Source: Streptomyces roseolilacinus (lineage in GTDB: Bacteria > Actinomycetota > Actinomycetes > Streptomycetales > Streptomycetaceae). From it: 64,000 nucleotides of DNA. The notes below the pieces were generated by a model that ran no database searches, was not told the origin of the DNA, and saw nothing but the letters and a program-made list of their open reading frames with translations. A program made the translations under genes and the position numbers. Within the stretch, counting starts at the first letter, position 1; each line of letters starts with the position of its first letter. The stretch lies in NCBI RefSeq assembly GCF_014649335.1, contig NZ_BMSV01000010.1, positions 124,001 through 188,000 on the forward strand, in the 5' to 3' direction. This document shows, one piece after another, positions 51,078 through 59,405 of the stretch.

Positions 51078-53906
51078 ATGACAGACGACCTCACACCAGC
51101 GGAAGCGTACGCGGCCGCCCGGCGCCGGGCCGCCGAGGAGGCCACCGCGCTCCACGCCTTCCGCGCTCTCTACGACTTCGAACTGGACCCGTTCCAGATC
51201 GAGGCATGCGGCGCCCTGGAGACGGGCAAGGGCGTGCTCGTCGCCGCGCCGACCGGCTCGGGCAAGACCATCGTCGGCGAGTTCGCCGTCCACCTCGCCC
51301 TCGCACAGGGCCGCAAGTGCTTCTACACGACACCGATCAAGGCGCTGTCGAACCAGAAGTACACCGACCTCGTCAAGCGCTACGGCCCCGGCAAGGTCGG
51401 CCTGCTCACCGGTGACAACAGCGTCAACTCCGACGCCCCCGTGGTCGTCATGACCACCGAAGTGCTCCGCAACATGCTCTACGCGGGCTCCCAGTCCCTG
51501 CGCGGCCTCGGCTACGTGGTCATGGACGAGGTGCACTACCTCTCCGACCGCTTCCGCGGCGCCGTCTGGGAAGAGGTGATCATCCACCTCCCCGAGTCCG
51601 TGACCCTCGTCTCGCTCTCCGCGACCGTCTCCAACGCCGAGGAGTTCGGCGACTGGCTCGACACGGTCCGCGGCGACACGGAGGTGATCGTCTCCGAGAG
51701 CCGGCCCGTGCCGCTGTGGCAGCACGTCCTGGCGGGGCGCCGGATCTACGACCTCTTCGAGGAGGAGACCGACCACGGCGGCCGCGGCGTCACCCACCGC
51801 GAGGTCAACCCCGACCTGGTCCGCCTCGCCCGGATGGAGAACTCGCGCACGTACAACCCGCGCGACCGGCGGCGCGGCAAGATGGTCCGCGAGGCCGACC
51901 GGGAGCGGGAGCGCCGCCAGCGGTCGCGGATCTGGACGCCGGGCCGGCCCGAGGTCATCGAGCGGCTCGACGCCGAGGGACTGCTGCCGGCGATCACGTT
52001 CATCTTCAGCCGGGCCGGCTGCGAGGCCGCCGTCCAGCAGTGTCTGCACGCGGGACTGCGGCTGAACGACGAGGAGGCCCGCGCCCGGGTCCGCGAGATC
52101 GTCGAGGAGCGCACGGCCTCCCTCCCCACCGAGGACCTGCACGTCCTGGGCTACTACGAGTGGCTGGAGGGGCTGGAGCGGGGCATCGCCGCGCACCACG
52201 CCGGCATGCTGCCGACCTTCAAGGAGGTCGTCGAGGAGCTGTTCGTCCGCGGCCTGGTCAAGGCGGTCTTCGCCACGGAGACGCTGGCGCTCGGCATCAA
52301 CATGCCCGCCCGGTCGGTCGTGCTGGAGAAGCTCGTCAAGTGGAACGGCGAGCAGCACGCCGACATCACCCCCGGCGAGTACACCCAGCTGACGGGCCGC
52401 GCCGGCCGGCGCGGCATCGACGTCGAGGGCCACGCCGTGGTGCTCTGGCAGCGCGGCATCGACCCGACGCACCTCGCGGGCCTGGCCGGCACGCGGACCT
52501 ACCCCCTGCGCTCCAGCTTCAAGCCGTCGTACAACATGGCGGTCAACCTGGTCGACCAGTTCGGCCGGCACCGCTCGCGCGAGCTGCTGGAGACGTCGTT
52601 CGCCCAGTTCCAGGCGGACCGGTCCGTCGTCGGCATCTCCCGCCAGGTCCAGCGCAACGAGGAGGGCCTCGAGGGCTACCGCGAGGGCATGACCTGCCAC
52701 CTCGGCGACTTCGAGGAGTACGCGCGGCTGCGCCGCGACCTGAAGGACCGGGAGACGGAGCTCGCCAAGCAGGGCGCGGCGCAGCGGCGCGCCGCGGCGG
52801 CCACGTCCCTGGAGCGGCTCAAGCCCGGTGACGTCATCCACGTGCCGACCGGCAAGTTCGCCGGGCTGGCCCTGGTCCTGGACCCGGGGCTGCCCGCCGG
52901 GCGGTCCAACGGGTACCGCGGCCTCGACCAGCACGACGGGCCCCGCCCGCTGGTCCTCACCGCGGAGCGGCAGGTCAAGCGGCTCGCGGCGATCGACTTC
53001 CCGGTGCCGGTGGAGCCGCTGGAGCGGATGCGCATCCCGCGTTCGTTCAACCCGCGCTCCCCGCAGTCGCGCCGCGACCTGGCGTCCGCGCTGCGGACGA
53101 AGGCGGGGCACATCGTGCCGGACCGGCACCGCAAGCAGCGGTCCGCCGCCGTCGACGACCGGGAGATCGCCCGGCTGCGCGCCGCGCTCCGGGCGCACCC
53201 CTGCCACGGCTGCGACGAGCGGGAGGACCACGCCCGCTGGGCGGAGCGGTACCACCGGCTGCAGCGGGACACGCGGCAGCTGGAGCGGCGCATCGAGGGC
53301 CGTACCAACACGATCGCCCGCACGTTCGACCGGATCGTGGCGCTGCTGACCGAGCTGGACTACCTGCGCGGCGAGGAGGTCACCGAGCACGGCAAGCGGC
53401 TCGCCCGGCTCTACGGCGAGCTGGACCTGCTGGCCAGCGAGTGCCTGCGCGAGCGGGTCTGGGAGGGGCTGGACCCGGCCGAGCTCGCCGCGTGCGTGTC
53501 GGCGCTGGTGTACGAGGCGCGGCAGGCCGACGACGCGGTCGCGCCGAAGGTGCCGACGGGCCGGGCGAAGGCCGCGCTGGGCGAGATGGTCCGCATCTGG
53601 GGCCGTCTGGACGCGCTGGAGGAGGAGTTCCGGGTCAACCAGGCGGAGGGCGTCGGGCAGCGCGAGCCGGACCTCGGCTTCGCCTGGGCGGCGCACCAGT
53701 GGGTGTCCGGGAAGGGCCTCGACGAGGTGCTGCGCGAGGCGGAGATGCCGGCCGGCGACTTCGTCCGCTGGTGCAAGCAGGTCATCGACGTGCTGGGTCA
53801 GATCGCGGCGGCCGCGCCGCGGGAGGACAGCACAGTCGCCAAGAGCGCGCGCAAGGCGGTCGACGGGCTGCTGCGGGGCGTCGTCGCGTACAGCTCGGTG
53901 GGCTGA
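51078..53906 (+). CDS. Ski2/HelY-like DEAD/DEAH-box RNA helicase
   Basis: The 942-residue superfamily 2 helicase has Walker A AAPTGSGKTIVGEFA, motif II DEVHYLSDRFRG, motif III SLSATVSN, and motif VI QLTGRAGRRGID. The C-terminal third holds a Cys-x2-Cys (HPCHGCDERED) and a DSHCT-like helical domain (about 770-942). It matches the mycobacterial HelY family, which sits beside tatAC there too. The likely role is RNA unwinding or processing. A -10-like TAGTCT at 51062-51067 places the transcript start within a few nt of the ATG, so the leader is minimal. Confidence 0.93.
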   Translation: MTDDLTPAEAYAAARRRAAEEATALHAFRALYDFELDPFQIEACGALETGKGVLVAAPTGSGKTIVGEFAVHLALAQGRKCFYTTPIKALSNQKYTDLVKRYGPGKVGLLTGDNSVNSDAPVVVMTTEVLRNMLYAGSQSLRGLGYVVMDEVHYLSDRFRGAVWEEVIIHLPESVTLVSLSATVSNAEEFGDWLDTVRGDTEVIVSESRPVPLWQHVLAGRRIYDLFEEETDHGGRGVTHREVNPDLVRLARMENSRTYNPRDRRRGKMVREADRERERRQRSRIWTPGRPEVIERLDAEGLLPAITFIFSRAGCEAAVQQCLHAGLRLNDEEARARVREIVEERTASLPTEDLHVLGYYEWLEGLERGIAAHHAGMLPTFKEVVEELFVRGLVKAVFATETLALGINMPARSVVLEKLVKWNGEQHADITPGEYTQLTGRAGRRGIDVEGHAVVLWQRGIDPTHLAGLAGTRTYPLRSSFKPSYNMAVNLVDQFGRHRSRELLETSFAQFQADRSVVGISRQVQRNEEGLEGYREGMTCHLGDFEEYARLRRDLKDRETELAKQGAAQRRAAAATSLERLKPGDVIHVPTGKFAGLALVLDPGLPAGRSNGYRGLDQHDGPRPLVLTAERQVKRLAAIDFPVPVEPLERMRIPRSFNPRSPQSRRDLASALRTKAGHIVPDRHRKQRSAAVDDREIARLRAALRAHPCHGCDEREDHARWAERYHRLQRDTRQLERRIEGRTNTIARTFDRIVALLTELDYLRGEEVTEHGKRLARLYGELDLLASECLRERVWEGLDPAELAACVSALVYEARQADDAVAPKVPTGRAKAALGEMVRIWGRLDALEEEFRVNQAEGVGQREPDLGFAWAAHQWVSGKGLDEVLREAEMPAGDFVRWCKQVIDVLGQIAAAAPREDSTVAKSARKAVDGLLRGVVAYSSVG

Positions 53907-53923
53907 CGCGGCCGTACGACGCG

Positions 53924-53959
53924 GAAGGGCCCGGCCGGGGCGTCCCGGCCGGGCCCTTC
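53924..53959 (+). terminator. perfect 16-bp terminator after the helicase gene
   Basis: The arms at 53924-53939 and 53944-53959 are perfectly complementary, with a 4-nt GCGT loop. Confidence 0.8.
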
Positions 53960-54019
53960 GCCGTCACCGGCCGGGCGCGGCGCCGCGGGTGGCGGCACCC
54001 GGGCACCTTCGAGGAAAAA

Positions 54020-54065
54020 CGGATAGCAAAACTCGCCACTATCCGATACTGCCGCTATCTATGAT
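54020..54065 (+). promoter_or_regulatory. promoter/operator region of the MerR-type regulator
   Basis: An AT-rich island holds the perfect inverted repeat CGGATAG (54020-54026) / CTATCCG (54039-54045), a third half-site GCTATC (54054-54059) and a -10-like TATGAT (54060-54065). Such spaced dyads before a MerR gene suggest autoregulation. Confidence 0.55.
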
Positions 54066-54115
54066 GGGAGCGGCCCTGACAAGCGTGGGGCGCGGAGCGA
54101 GGAGGGTGAGCCGGC

Positions 54116-54766
54116 GTGCGCGTGGGCGAGTTGAGCCGCAGGACCGGGGTCTCGGTGCCGACGATCAAGTACTACGTGCGGGAGGGCCTGCTGCCCGCGG
54201 GGGAGCTGAGCAGCCCCAACCAGGCGCGCTACGACGAGTCGCACGTCCGCAGGCTGCGGCTCGTGCGGGCGCTCATCGACGTGGGCGGGCTCTCCGTGGC
54301 GGCCATCCGGGACGTGCTGGAGGCGATCGAGGACCCGAAGCGCTCGGTGCACGAGGTGCTCGGCGCGGCGCACGGCCACATCGCGCCGCGCGAGGGCGGG
54401 CCGGGCGACGCGGTGCGGGAGGCCGCCCGCGGGCAGGTCGCGGAGCTGATCGCCCGTCGGGGGTGGCGCGTGGACGACGGCAACCCGGCGGCCGGCTCCC
54501 TGGCCGACGCGCTCGCGGCGCTCGCCCGGCTGGGGCACGGCCGGTTCGCGGAGGTGTCGCTGGACGCGTACGCGCAGGCGGCGGAGCGGATCGCCGAGGC
54601 GGACGTGGCGTACGTGGCGCGGGAGGTGGCACGGGAGGACGTCGTGGAGAGCGCCGTGGTCGGCACGATCCTGGGCGACGCGGTCCTCACTTCGCTGCGC
54701 CGCCTCGCCCAGGTCGACGCCTCGGCCCGTACGTACGACACCGGAGAACCGCCGGCCACGGCCTGA
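54116..54766 (+). CDS. MerR family transcriptional regulator
   Basis: The 216-residue protein has an N-terminal MerR winged helix (about 1-70, MRVGELSRRTGVSVPTIKYYVREGLLPAGE... ARYDESHVRRLRLVRALIDVGGLSV) and a helical C-terminal domain without the Cys pattern of metal sensors. Effector and targets are unknown. The C-terminus resembles the small-molecule-sensing or TetR-like regions of streptomycete MerR paralogues. The start is GTG 54116, preceded by GAGGAGG. It is transcribed alone and converges on the repeat-rich membrane protein gene, separated by a strong hairpin. Confidence 0.9.
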   Translation: MRVGELSRRTGVSVPTIKYYVREGLLPAGELSSPNQARYDESHVRRLRLVRALIDVGGLSVAAIRDVLEAIEDPKRSVHEVLGAAHGHIAPREGGPGDAVREAARGQVAELIARRGWRVDDGNPAAGSLADALAALARLGHGRFAEVSLDAYAQAAERIAEADVAYVAREVAREDVVESAVVGTILGDAVLTSLRRLAQVDASARTYDTGEPPATA

Positions 54767-54789
54767 CCCCGTGCCGCGCCCGGCGACGC

Positions 54790-54821
54790 GAAGCGCCCCC
54801 GCCGGGGGGCGGGGGCGCTTC
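54790..54821. terminator. terminator between converging genes
   Basis: There is a perfect 14-bp stem GAAGCGCCCCCGCC/GGCGGGGGCGCTTC (54790-54803 with 54808-54821) with a GGGG loop. It is usable from either side. Confidence 0.8.
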
Positions 54822-54860
54822 GGGCCGCGGGGGGAGCGGCTTGACGGGTCGGGGGACCCG

Positions 54861-56705
54861 TCAGGTGTCGTCGTCCGGACCGGGCTCCCTGTGCCGGCGC
54901 AGCAGCGCCACACCCGTCAGGAGGGCCCCCAGCATCGCGCACATCACCGCGGCGACACCCGACCAGGCCCACGCGCGGCCCAGGCTGCTCTGCAGGAGGG
55001 CGACCCCGCTGCTGCCCGCCATCCCGTGGAGGGCCACGACGCCGACGGACAGGGCGGCGGCGGACCCCCAGACGCGTGCGGTGTCCCGGACGATCAGCCA
55101 CTCGCCGAGCACCAGGCAGAGCACGGCGACGACCAGGGCCATGGCGTCCGCGTACCCGCCGGCCCACAGTCCCGCGAAGTCCGTGGGCAGGTGGATGATG
55201 CCGCAGGCGAACAGGGTCGCCGCCGCGGGCCAGCGCAGTGAGGAACGGACGGGCAGGACGAGGCCCTCGCCGACCGACTCGGGGGTGAGGACCCGGACCC
55301 TCTCCGCCTCCGGTTCCGGTTCCGCTTTCGTCGCCGCGGCCGCCACGGTGGCGGAACGGGGCGGGCGGACGTTGGGGTTCTCCGGCACCGGCGGGGTGCC
55401 GCCGTCCGCCGCGCCCGCGCCCGGGGAGCCGGCCGGCGCCGTGTCCGGCCGGGGCGGCGCAGGGGCCTGGCCGCCGTTGCCGAGGATGCTCACCAGCTCG
55501 ACGACGTCCTCGATCGGCCTGCCGACCGCCGCGGCGCGGAGCGTCGTGTCGTTCTCGTCGAGCGTGTGACCGGCCTCGTTCAGCATCGCGACCAGCTGCC
55601 GGACCTCTTCCAGGGGCCGGGCCACCGCGGCCGCGCGCAGGGCTTCGTCCGCGGGGCTGTCGACGGCCTTGGTGTGCTTGAGCTGGGTCACCAGCGCGGC
55701 GACCTCCTCCAGCGGACGGTACGTGGCCGCCGTCCAGATCAGTGTCCGTATGCGCTCGTCGCCGTCCTCGTCGTCCGTGCCCGTGCCCGAGGTCTCGGCG
55801 AGCACGGCCTCGACGAGCGCGGCGTCGACCGCCGTCGCGGAGTCGTCGGGGCCCGAGGGAGGGGAGGGGGCGGAGGGGCGGGGGCGACCGGGGGGCGCCC
55901 CGGGGTCGGGGGGCGCGCCGTCGGCCGCAGGTGCCTCGGCCGGAGGTGCTTCGTCCGGCGCGACGTCGCCCGGTGTGACGCCGTTCGGTGTGACGCGGTC
56001 CGGTGTGACGCGGTCCGGTGTGACGCGGTCCGGCGCGGTGCCGCTCCACGGGGCGGCGCCCGGCGCGGGGCCGGTGGGGGGCGTGTCGGCGGGGCCGGGG
56101 GCGGCGTCCGCGTCGGCCGGTGCGGTGTCCCAGGGTGCCGCCGGGGTGCGCGGGGGGCCCGCGGGGGCGGCCCCGCCGTTCGCGGCCCGGCCGCCGTCGG
56201 TCCGTACGGGACCGATCGGGACGGACGGCGGGGTGCGCGGGCCGTCCGCCGGCGGGGCGGGCGCCGTGCCGTTCACGGGCGTGCCGCCCGCGTGCGCGGT
56301 GGTGACGTACGTCGTCTGCGCGGACGTGCCGCCCGTGTGCGTCGTCCCGGCCGGCGCGGTGCCGGCGGGGGCGCGCGGCGCGGTGCCCGGACGTACGGGC
56401 CCGACGTGCGCGGCGCCGGTGGGTGGTGCGGCGCCCGGGCGCGCGGGTTCGAGCTGCGCGGCGCCGAGGGGCGGCGCGGTGCCCGGGCGCGGGGGTTCGA
56501 GCTGCGCGGCGCCGAGGGGCGGCGCGGCGCTCGGGCGCGCCGGTTCGAGCTGTGCGGCGCCGGTGAGCGGCGCGTCGCCGTGGGCGACCACGGGTGCGGC
56601 CGCCGGGGCCGGGGGGACCCCGGTGTCGGGGGCCCGGGCGTCGGGCGGCTGCTCCCGGATGGGAGCCGCCCCGGCGGCGCGGATCGTGGGGTCGTCGGTT
56701 GTCAT
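54861..56705 (-). CDS. repeat-rich multi-span membrane protein with helical repeats
   Basis: I recognise no named family. The 614-residue product has three parts. Residues 1-300 are Pro/Ala/Gly-rich, with tandem repeats built on GAAQLEPARPG and TPDRV. Residues about 315-415 hold three copies of a ~37-residue helical repeat: WTAATYRPLEEVAALVTQL, RAAAVARPLEEVRQLVAML and RAAAVGRPIEDVVELVSIL. Residues about 480-600 form four or five membrane helices, with a basic-acidic tail. This implies a long disordered cytoplasmic arm and a small helical domain tethered to the membrane. The start is ATG 56705, with CGGAG upstream. It appears monocistronic. Confidence 0.8.
   Translation of the reverse strand: MTTDDPTIRAAGAAPIREQPPDARAPDTGVPPAPAAAPVVAHGDAPLTGAAQLEPARPSAAPPLGAAQLEPPRPGTAPPLGAAQLEPARPGAAPPTGAAHVGPVRPGTAPRAPAGTAPAGTTHTGGTSAQTTYVTTAHAGGTPVNGTAPAPPADGPRTPPSVPIGPVRTDGGRAANGGAAPAGPPRTPAAPWDTAPADADAAPGPADTPPTGPAPGAAPWSGTAPDRVTPDRVTPDRVTPNGVTPGDVAPDEAPPAEAPAADGAPPDPGAPPGRPRPSAPSPPSGPDDSATAVDAALVEAVLAETSGTGTDDEDGDERIRTLIWTAATYRPLEEVAALVTQLKHTKAVDSPADEALRAAAVARPLEEVRQLVAMLNEAGHTLDENDTTLRAAAVGRPIEDVVELVSILGNGGQAPAPPRPDTAPAGSPGAGAADGGTPPVPENPNVRPPRSATVAAAATKAEPEPEAERVRVLTPESVGEGLVLPVRSSLRWPAAATLFACGIIHLPTDFAGLWAGGYADAMALVVAVLCLVLGEWLIVRDTARVWGSAAALSVGVVALHGMAGSSGVALLQSSLGRAWAWSGVAAVMCAMLGALLTGVALLRRHREPGPDDDT
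55971..56035 (-). repeat. 15-bp coding tandem repeat (TPDRV)
   Basis: A 15-bp unit (forward strand ggtgtgacgcggtcc) is repeated about four times, with the outer copies diverged. It encodes successive TPDRV/TPNGV pentapeptides. Confidence 0.85.
56405..56575 (-). repeat. 48-bp coding tandem repeat (GAAQLEPARPGAAPPL)
   Basis: A 48-bp unit containing ttcgagctgcgcggcgcc recurs near 56447, 56495 and 56543, with a more diverged copy before these. It encodes 16-residue units in the disordered N-terminal arm. Confidence 0.85.
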
Positions 56706-56776
56706 GGCGTGGCTCCGTTCGCCGGACTCCGGTGAGGCACACACCGTGTCGGTCGTCGTGCGCCGACTGGGCGCGC

Positions 56777-56802
56777 GGTTTGCTCCATGTAATAGGCAAA
56801 CC
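56777..56802 (-). promoter_or_regulatory. inverted repeat upstream of the repeat-rich membrane protein gene
   Basis: GGTTTGC (56777-56783) and GCAAACC (56796-56802) flank an AT-rich 12-nt spacer, about 70 bp before the start codon. It is a candidate operator in the promoter region. Confidence 0.45.
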
Positions 56803-56846
56803 GGACAATTGCGCCATCCGGGAAGGGCGGACGGGGTAACCGCCCT

Positions 56847-56890
56847 CCGCCCCGTGGGCCCGCACGGGGAAGTGCGGGCCCACGGGGCGG
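56847..56890 (-). terminator. perfect 19-bp terminator after the siderophore-interacting protein gene
   Basis: The arms at 56847-56865 and 56872-56890 are fully complementary, with a 6-nt loop (ggggaa). Confidence 0.8.
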
Positions 56891-56912
56891 ACGAGGGGGG
56901 AGACGGTCCCGC

Positions 56913-57752
56913 CTAGGCGGACTGCTCCTCGCGCTCCACCTGGGCGTTCCACTCGCGCTTGACCGCGCGCCACGCCTCGTCCGACTTGCCCAGGCGCCAG
57001 TAGCCCGAGATCGACAGGCGCTCCAGGGGGACGCCGCGGTCCTTGCGCAGGTGGCGGCGCAGCTCCCGCACCGCGCCCGCCTCGCCGTGGACGAACGCGT
57101 GGACGGTGCCCTCGGGGAAGTCCAGGTCCCGCACGGCCTCGATCAGCGCCTCGCCCACCGGGCGGCCGCGGCGCGGCAGCCAGCGGACCTCCGCGCCGGC
57201 CGGCGCGGCGATCTTCAGCTCGTCGTCCGGCTCGCCCACCTCGATGAACGCGCGCGCCACGGCGCCGTCCGGCAGCCCCTCCAGCGCCGCCGCGATCGCC
57301 GGCAGGGCGCTCTCGTCGCCCACCAGCAGGTGCCAGTCGGCCCCGGGATCGGGCGCGTACCCGCCCCCGGGGCCCAGGAGCCGCACCGTCTCGCCGATCC
57401 GTGCCCGCGCGGCCCAGGGGCCGGCCAGCCCCTCGTCGCCGTGCACCACGAAGTCGACCGTCAGCTCCCGCTGCACCGGGTCCCAGGCGCGCACCGTGTA
57501 CGTGCGCTGCGCCGGCCACCGGTCGCGCGGCAGCTCCTCGCGGATCCGCTCCAGGTCGAACGGCTCCGGGTACGCCACGCCCTCCGGAGCGAACAGGATC
57601 TTGACGTAGTGGTCGGTGAAGCCGCTCGTGGCGAAGGAGTCCAGCCCCTCGCCGCCGAGCACGATCCGCACCATGTGCGGGGCGATCCGCTCGGTGCGCA
57701 CCACCTGTGCCTCGTGGGCCTTCGGTGTCCTGCGGGACGGCTCATCCGCCAC
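56913..57752 (-). CDS. siderophore-interacting protein (FAD-dependent ferric reductase family)
   Basis: The 279-residue cytoplasmic flavoprotein of the ViuB/YqjH family reduces ferric siderophores to release iron. The N-terminal FAD domain (about 15-135) has the signature R-x-Y-T-V-R (QRTYTVRAWDP) and DFVVHGDEGLAGPWA. The C-terminal NAD(P)H-like domain contains LLVGDESALPAIAAALEGLP and the family end SISGYWRLGKSDEAW. The start is GTG 57752, with GGGGAG 7 nt upstream. A near-perfect iron box lies 25 bp before it, so expression should rise under iron limitation. Confidence 0.93.
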   Translation of the reverse strand: MADEPSRRTPKAHEAQVVRTERIAPHMVRIVLGGEGLDSFATSGFTDHYVKILFAPEGVAYPEPFDLERIREELPRDRWPAQRTYTVRAWDPVQRELTVDFVVHGDEGLAGPWAARARIGETVRLLGPGGGYAPDPGADWHLLVGDESALPAIAAALEGLPDGAVARAFIEVGEPDDELKIAAPAGAEVRWLPRRGRPVGEALIEAVRDLDFPEGTVHAFVHGEAGAVRELRRHLRKDRGVPLERLSISGYWRLGKSDEAWRAVKREWNAQVEREEQSA

Positions 57753-57776
57753 GGCGTACTCCCCGGAAAAGTAGTT

Positions 57777-57797
57777 GCTTAGGCATGCCTAAGCTAA
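57777..57797 (-). promoter_or_regulatory. iron box (DmdR/IdeR-type operator)
   Basis: A perfect 18-bp palindrome GCTTAGGCATGCCTAAGC (57777-57794) continues into the 19-bp TTAGGCATGCCTAAGCTAA (57779-57797). This closely fits the TTAGGTTAGGCTAACCTAA-type box bound by Fe(II)-DmdR1 in streptomycetes. It sits in the promoter of the siderophore-interacting protein gene. Confidence 0.8.
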
Positions 57798-57801
57798 CAC
57801 T

Positions 57802-58734
57802 TCACCGGGGGAGAGCGGCGAGCAGACGCTCCAGCGACCCGCCGAGCCCCCACCTTTCGGCCAAAGCGCGCACCGCCTCCCCGTCCTTCGGGCCGGCCGG
57901 CAGCGCCGGGTCGAAAGGCGGCAGCGGTACGTCGCCCGCGACCCGCACCACCTTCGGCGCGACCGCCAGGTAGTCCCGCGCGCCGTCCAGCCGCCGGCGC
58001 TGCGCCGGGGTCAGCCTCGCCGCCGGGTCGTCCAGCGCGGCCATGACCCCCGCCAGGTCCCCGAACGACTCCAGCAGCTTCGCGGCGGTCTTCTCGCCGA
58101 CGCCCGGCACCCCCGGCAGGCCGTCGCTCGGGTCGCCCCGCAGCGTGGCCAGGTCCGCGTACCCCGGGCCGTCCACGCCGTACTTCCCGCGCAGCCACTC
58201 CCCGTCCACCACCTGGAGCGTCCCCACGCCCTTGACCGGGTACAGCACCCGCACCCCGCGCGCGTCGTCCACCAGCTGGAACAGGTCGCGGTCGCCCGTG
58301 ACGATGTCGACCGGCCCCGCCGCCCGGCCCGCGAGCGTGCCGATCACGTCGTCCGCCTCGTACCCGGCGACGCCCACGCGCGCGACGCCCACCGCGTCCA
58401 GCACCGCCTCGATCACCGGGACCTGCGGCGACAGCGTGTCCGGCACCTCCTCCTCGTCCGGCACGCCCGGCCCCGTCTCCGCGGCGACCCGGTGCGCCTT
58501 GTACGAGGGGATCAGCTCCACCCGCCACTGCGGCCGCCAGTCCGCGTCCATGCAGGCCACGAGGTCGTCGGGGTGGTGGTCCTGCACCAGGCGGGCGATG
58601 AAGTCGAGCAGTCCGCGCACGGCGTTCACCGGCGTGCCGTCCGGGGCGCGCACCGAGTCGGGGACCCCGAAGTAGGCCCGGAAGTACAGGGAAGCGGTGT
58701 CGAGGAGCATCAGGCGTCGCGTCACACGTCGCAT
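57802..58734 (-). CDS. 5'-3' exonuclease (PolA N-domain/ExoIX-like)
   Basis: The 310-residue flap-type nuclease resembles the 5'-nuclease domain of DNA polymerase I without a polymerase. It has LLDTASLYFRAYFGVPD (first metal Asp), SYKAHR helical-arch residues, GYEADDVIGTLAG and DIVTGDRDLFQLVDD metal ligands. A helix-hairpin-helix SDGLPGVPGVGEKTAAKLL follows. It should remove RNA primers or flaps. I take ATG 58734; the in-frame GTG 58725 or ATG 58710 are alternatives, and none has a convincing ribosome-binding site. It is divergent from the XRE-cupin regulator. Confidence 0.92.
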   Translation of the reverse strand: MRRVTRRLMLLDTASLYFRAYFGVPDSVRAPDGTPVNAVRGLLDFIARLVQDHHPDDLVACMDADWRPQWRVELIPSYKAHRVAAETGPGVPDEEEVPDTLSPQVPVIEAVLDAVGVARVGVAGYEADDVIGTLAGRAAGPVDIVTGDRDLFQLVDDARGVRVLYPVKGVGTLQVVDGEWLRGKYGVDGPGYADLATLRGDPSDGLPGVPGVGEKTAAKLLESFGDLAGVMAALDDPAARLTPAQRRRLDGARDYLAVAPKVVRVAGDVPLPPFDPALPAGPKDGEAVRALAERWGLGGSLERLLAALPR

Positions 58735-58847
58735 GATGCCGTACGCCACCGACAAGGCGGCCAGCGCAGCGCTTCCGCCGTTTGCGCTACTCGGGGGTAC
58801 TCGCGCTGCGTAAGGTTGTCGGGAGAGGGAGGGAAGGGAGGGAAGAC

Positions 58848-59405
58848 ATGGACGACAAGGAAACACCGCGGGTCGGCGCGGCCGTGCGCAGGAGGCGCAG
58901 GGCGCTGTCGCTGACCCTCGCCGCCGTCGCCGAGCGCAGCGGCCTGTCCGTGCCCTTTCTCAGCCAGATCGAGAACGAGCGCGCCCGCCCCAGCACGCGC
59001 TCCCTGGAGTGCATCGCCGACGCGCTGAAGACCACCGCCGTCGAACTGCTCGACGCGGGCGACGCCGCCCGCACGGTCGACGTCGTACGGGCCGCGGCGT
59101 GCGCCGACGACCCGGGCGCGCCGGCCGGCGTCCGCGCGCTGGTGCGCGGCGAGCACCAGATGCACGCCGACGAGTTCACCGGGGAGCACGACGCGGGCCG
59201 CGAACTGGTCCTGCGCAACGACGCCCTGCTGTACGTCGCCGACGGCACCGTGGAGGTGGAGGCCGAGGGCCGCGCGTACCGGCTGGAGCGCGGCGACACG
59301 CTGTACCTGTCCGGCGGGGTCCGCCACCGCTGGCGCGCCTCCGGCCCGGGCACCCGCGTGCTCGTCGTGTCGGTGGCGCCCCACATGGAGGCGGCGGAGC
59401 AGTGA
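58848..59405 (+). CDS. XRE-family regulator with cupin domain
   Basis: The 185-residue regulator has an N-terminal helix-turn-helix (about 8-65, GAAVRRRRRALSLTLAAVAERSGLSVPFLSQIENERARPSTRSLECIADAL) and a C-terminal cupin (about 100-180, ALLYVADGTVEVEAEGRAYRLERGDTLYLSGGVRHRWRASG). The cupin probably binds a small ligand. ATG 58848 has GGGAGGGAAG upstream; a -10-like TAAGGT is at 58811-58816. Its stop overlaps the next start by 4 bp (GTGA), so it is translationally coupled to the metal-receptor-like gene. Confidence 0.92.
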   Translation: MDDKETPRVGAAVRRRRRALSLTLAAVAERSGLSVPFLSQIENERARPSTRSLECIADALKTTAVELLDAGDAARTVDVVRAAACADDPGAPAGVRALVRGEHQMHADEFTGEHDAGRELVLRNDALLYVADGTVEVEAEGRAYRLERGDTLYLSGGVRHRWRASGPGTRVLVVSVAPHMEAAEQ

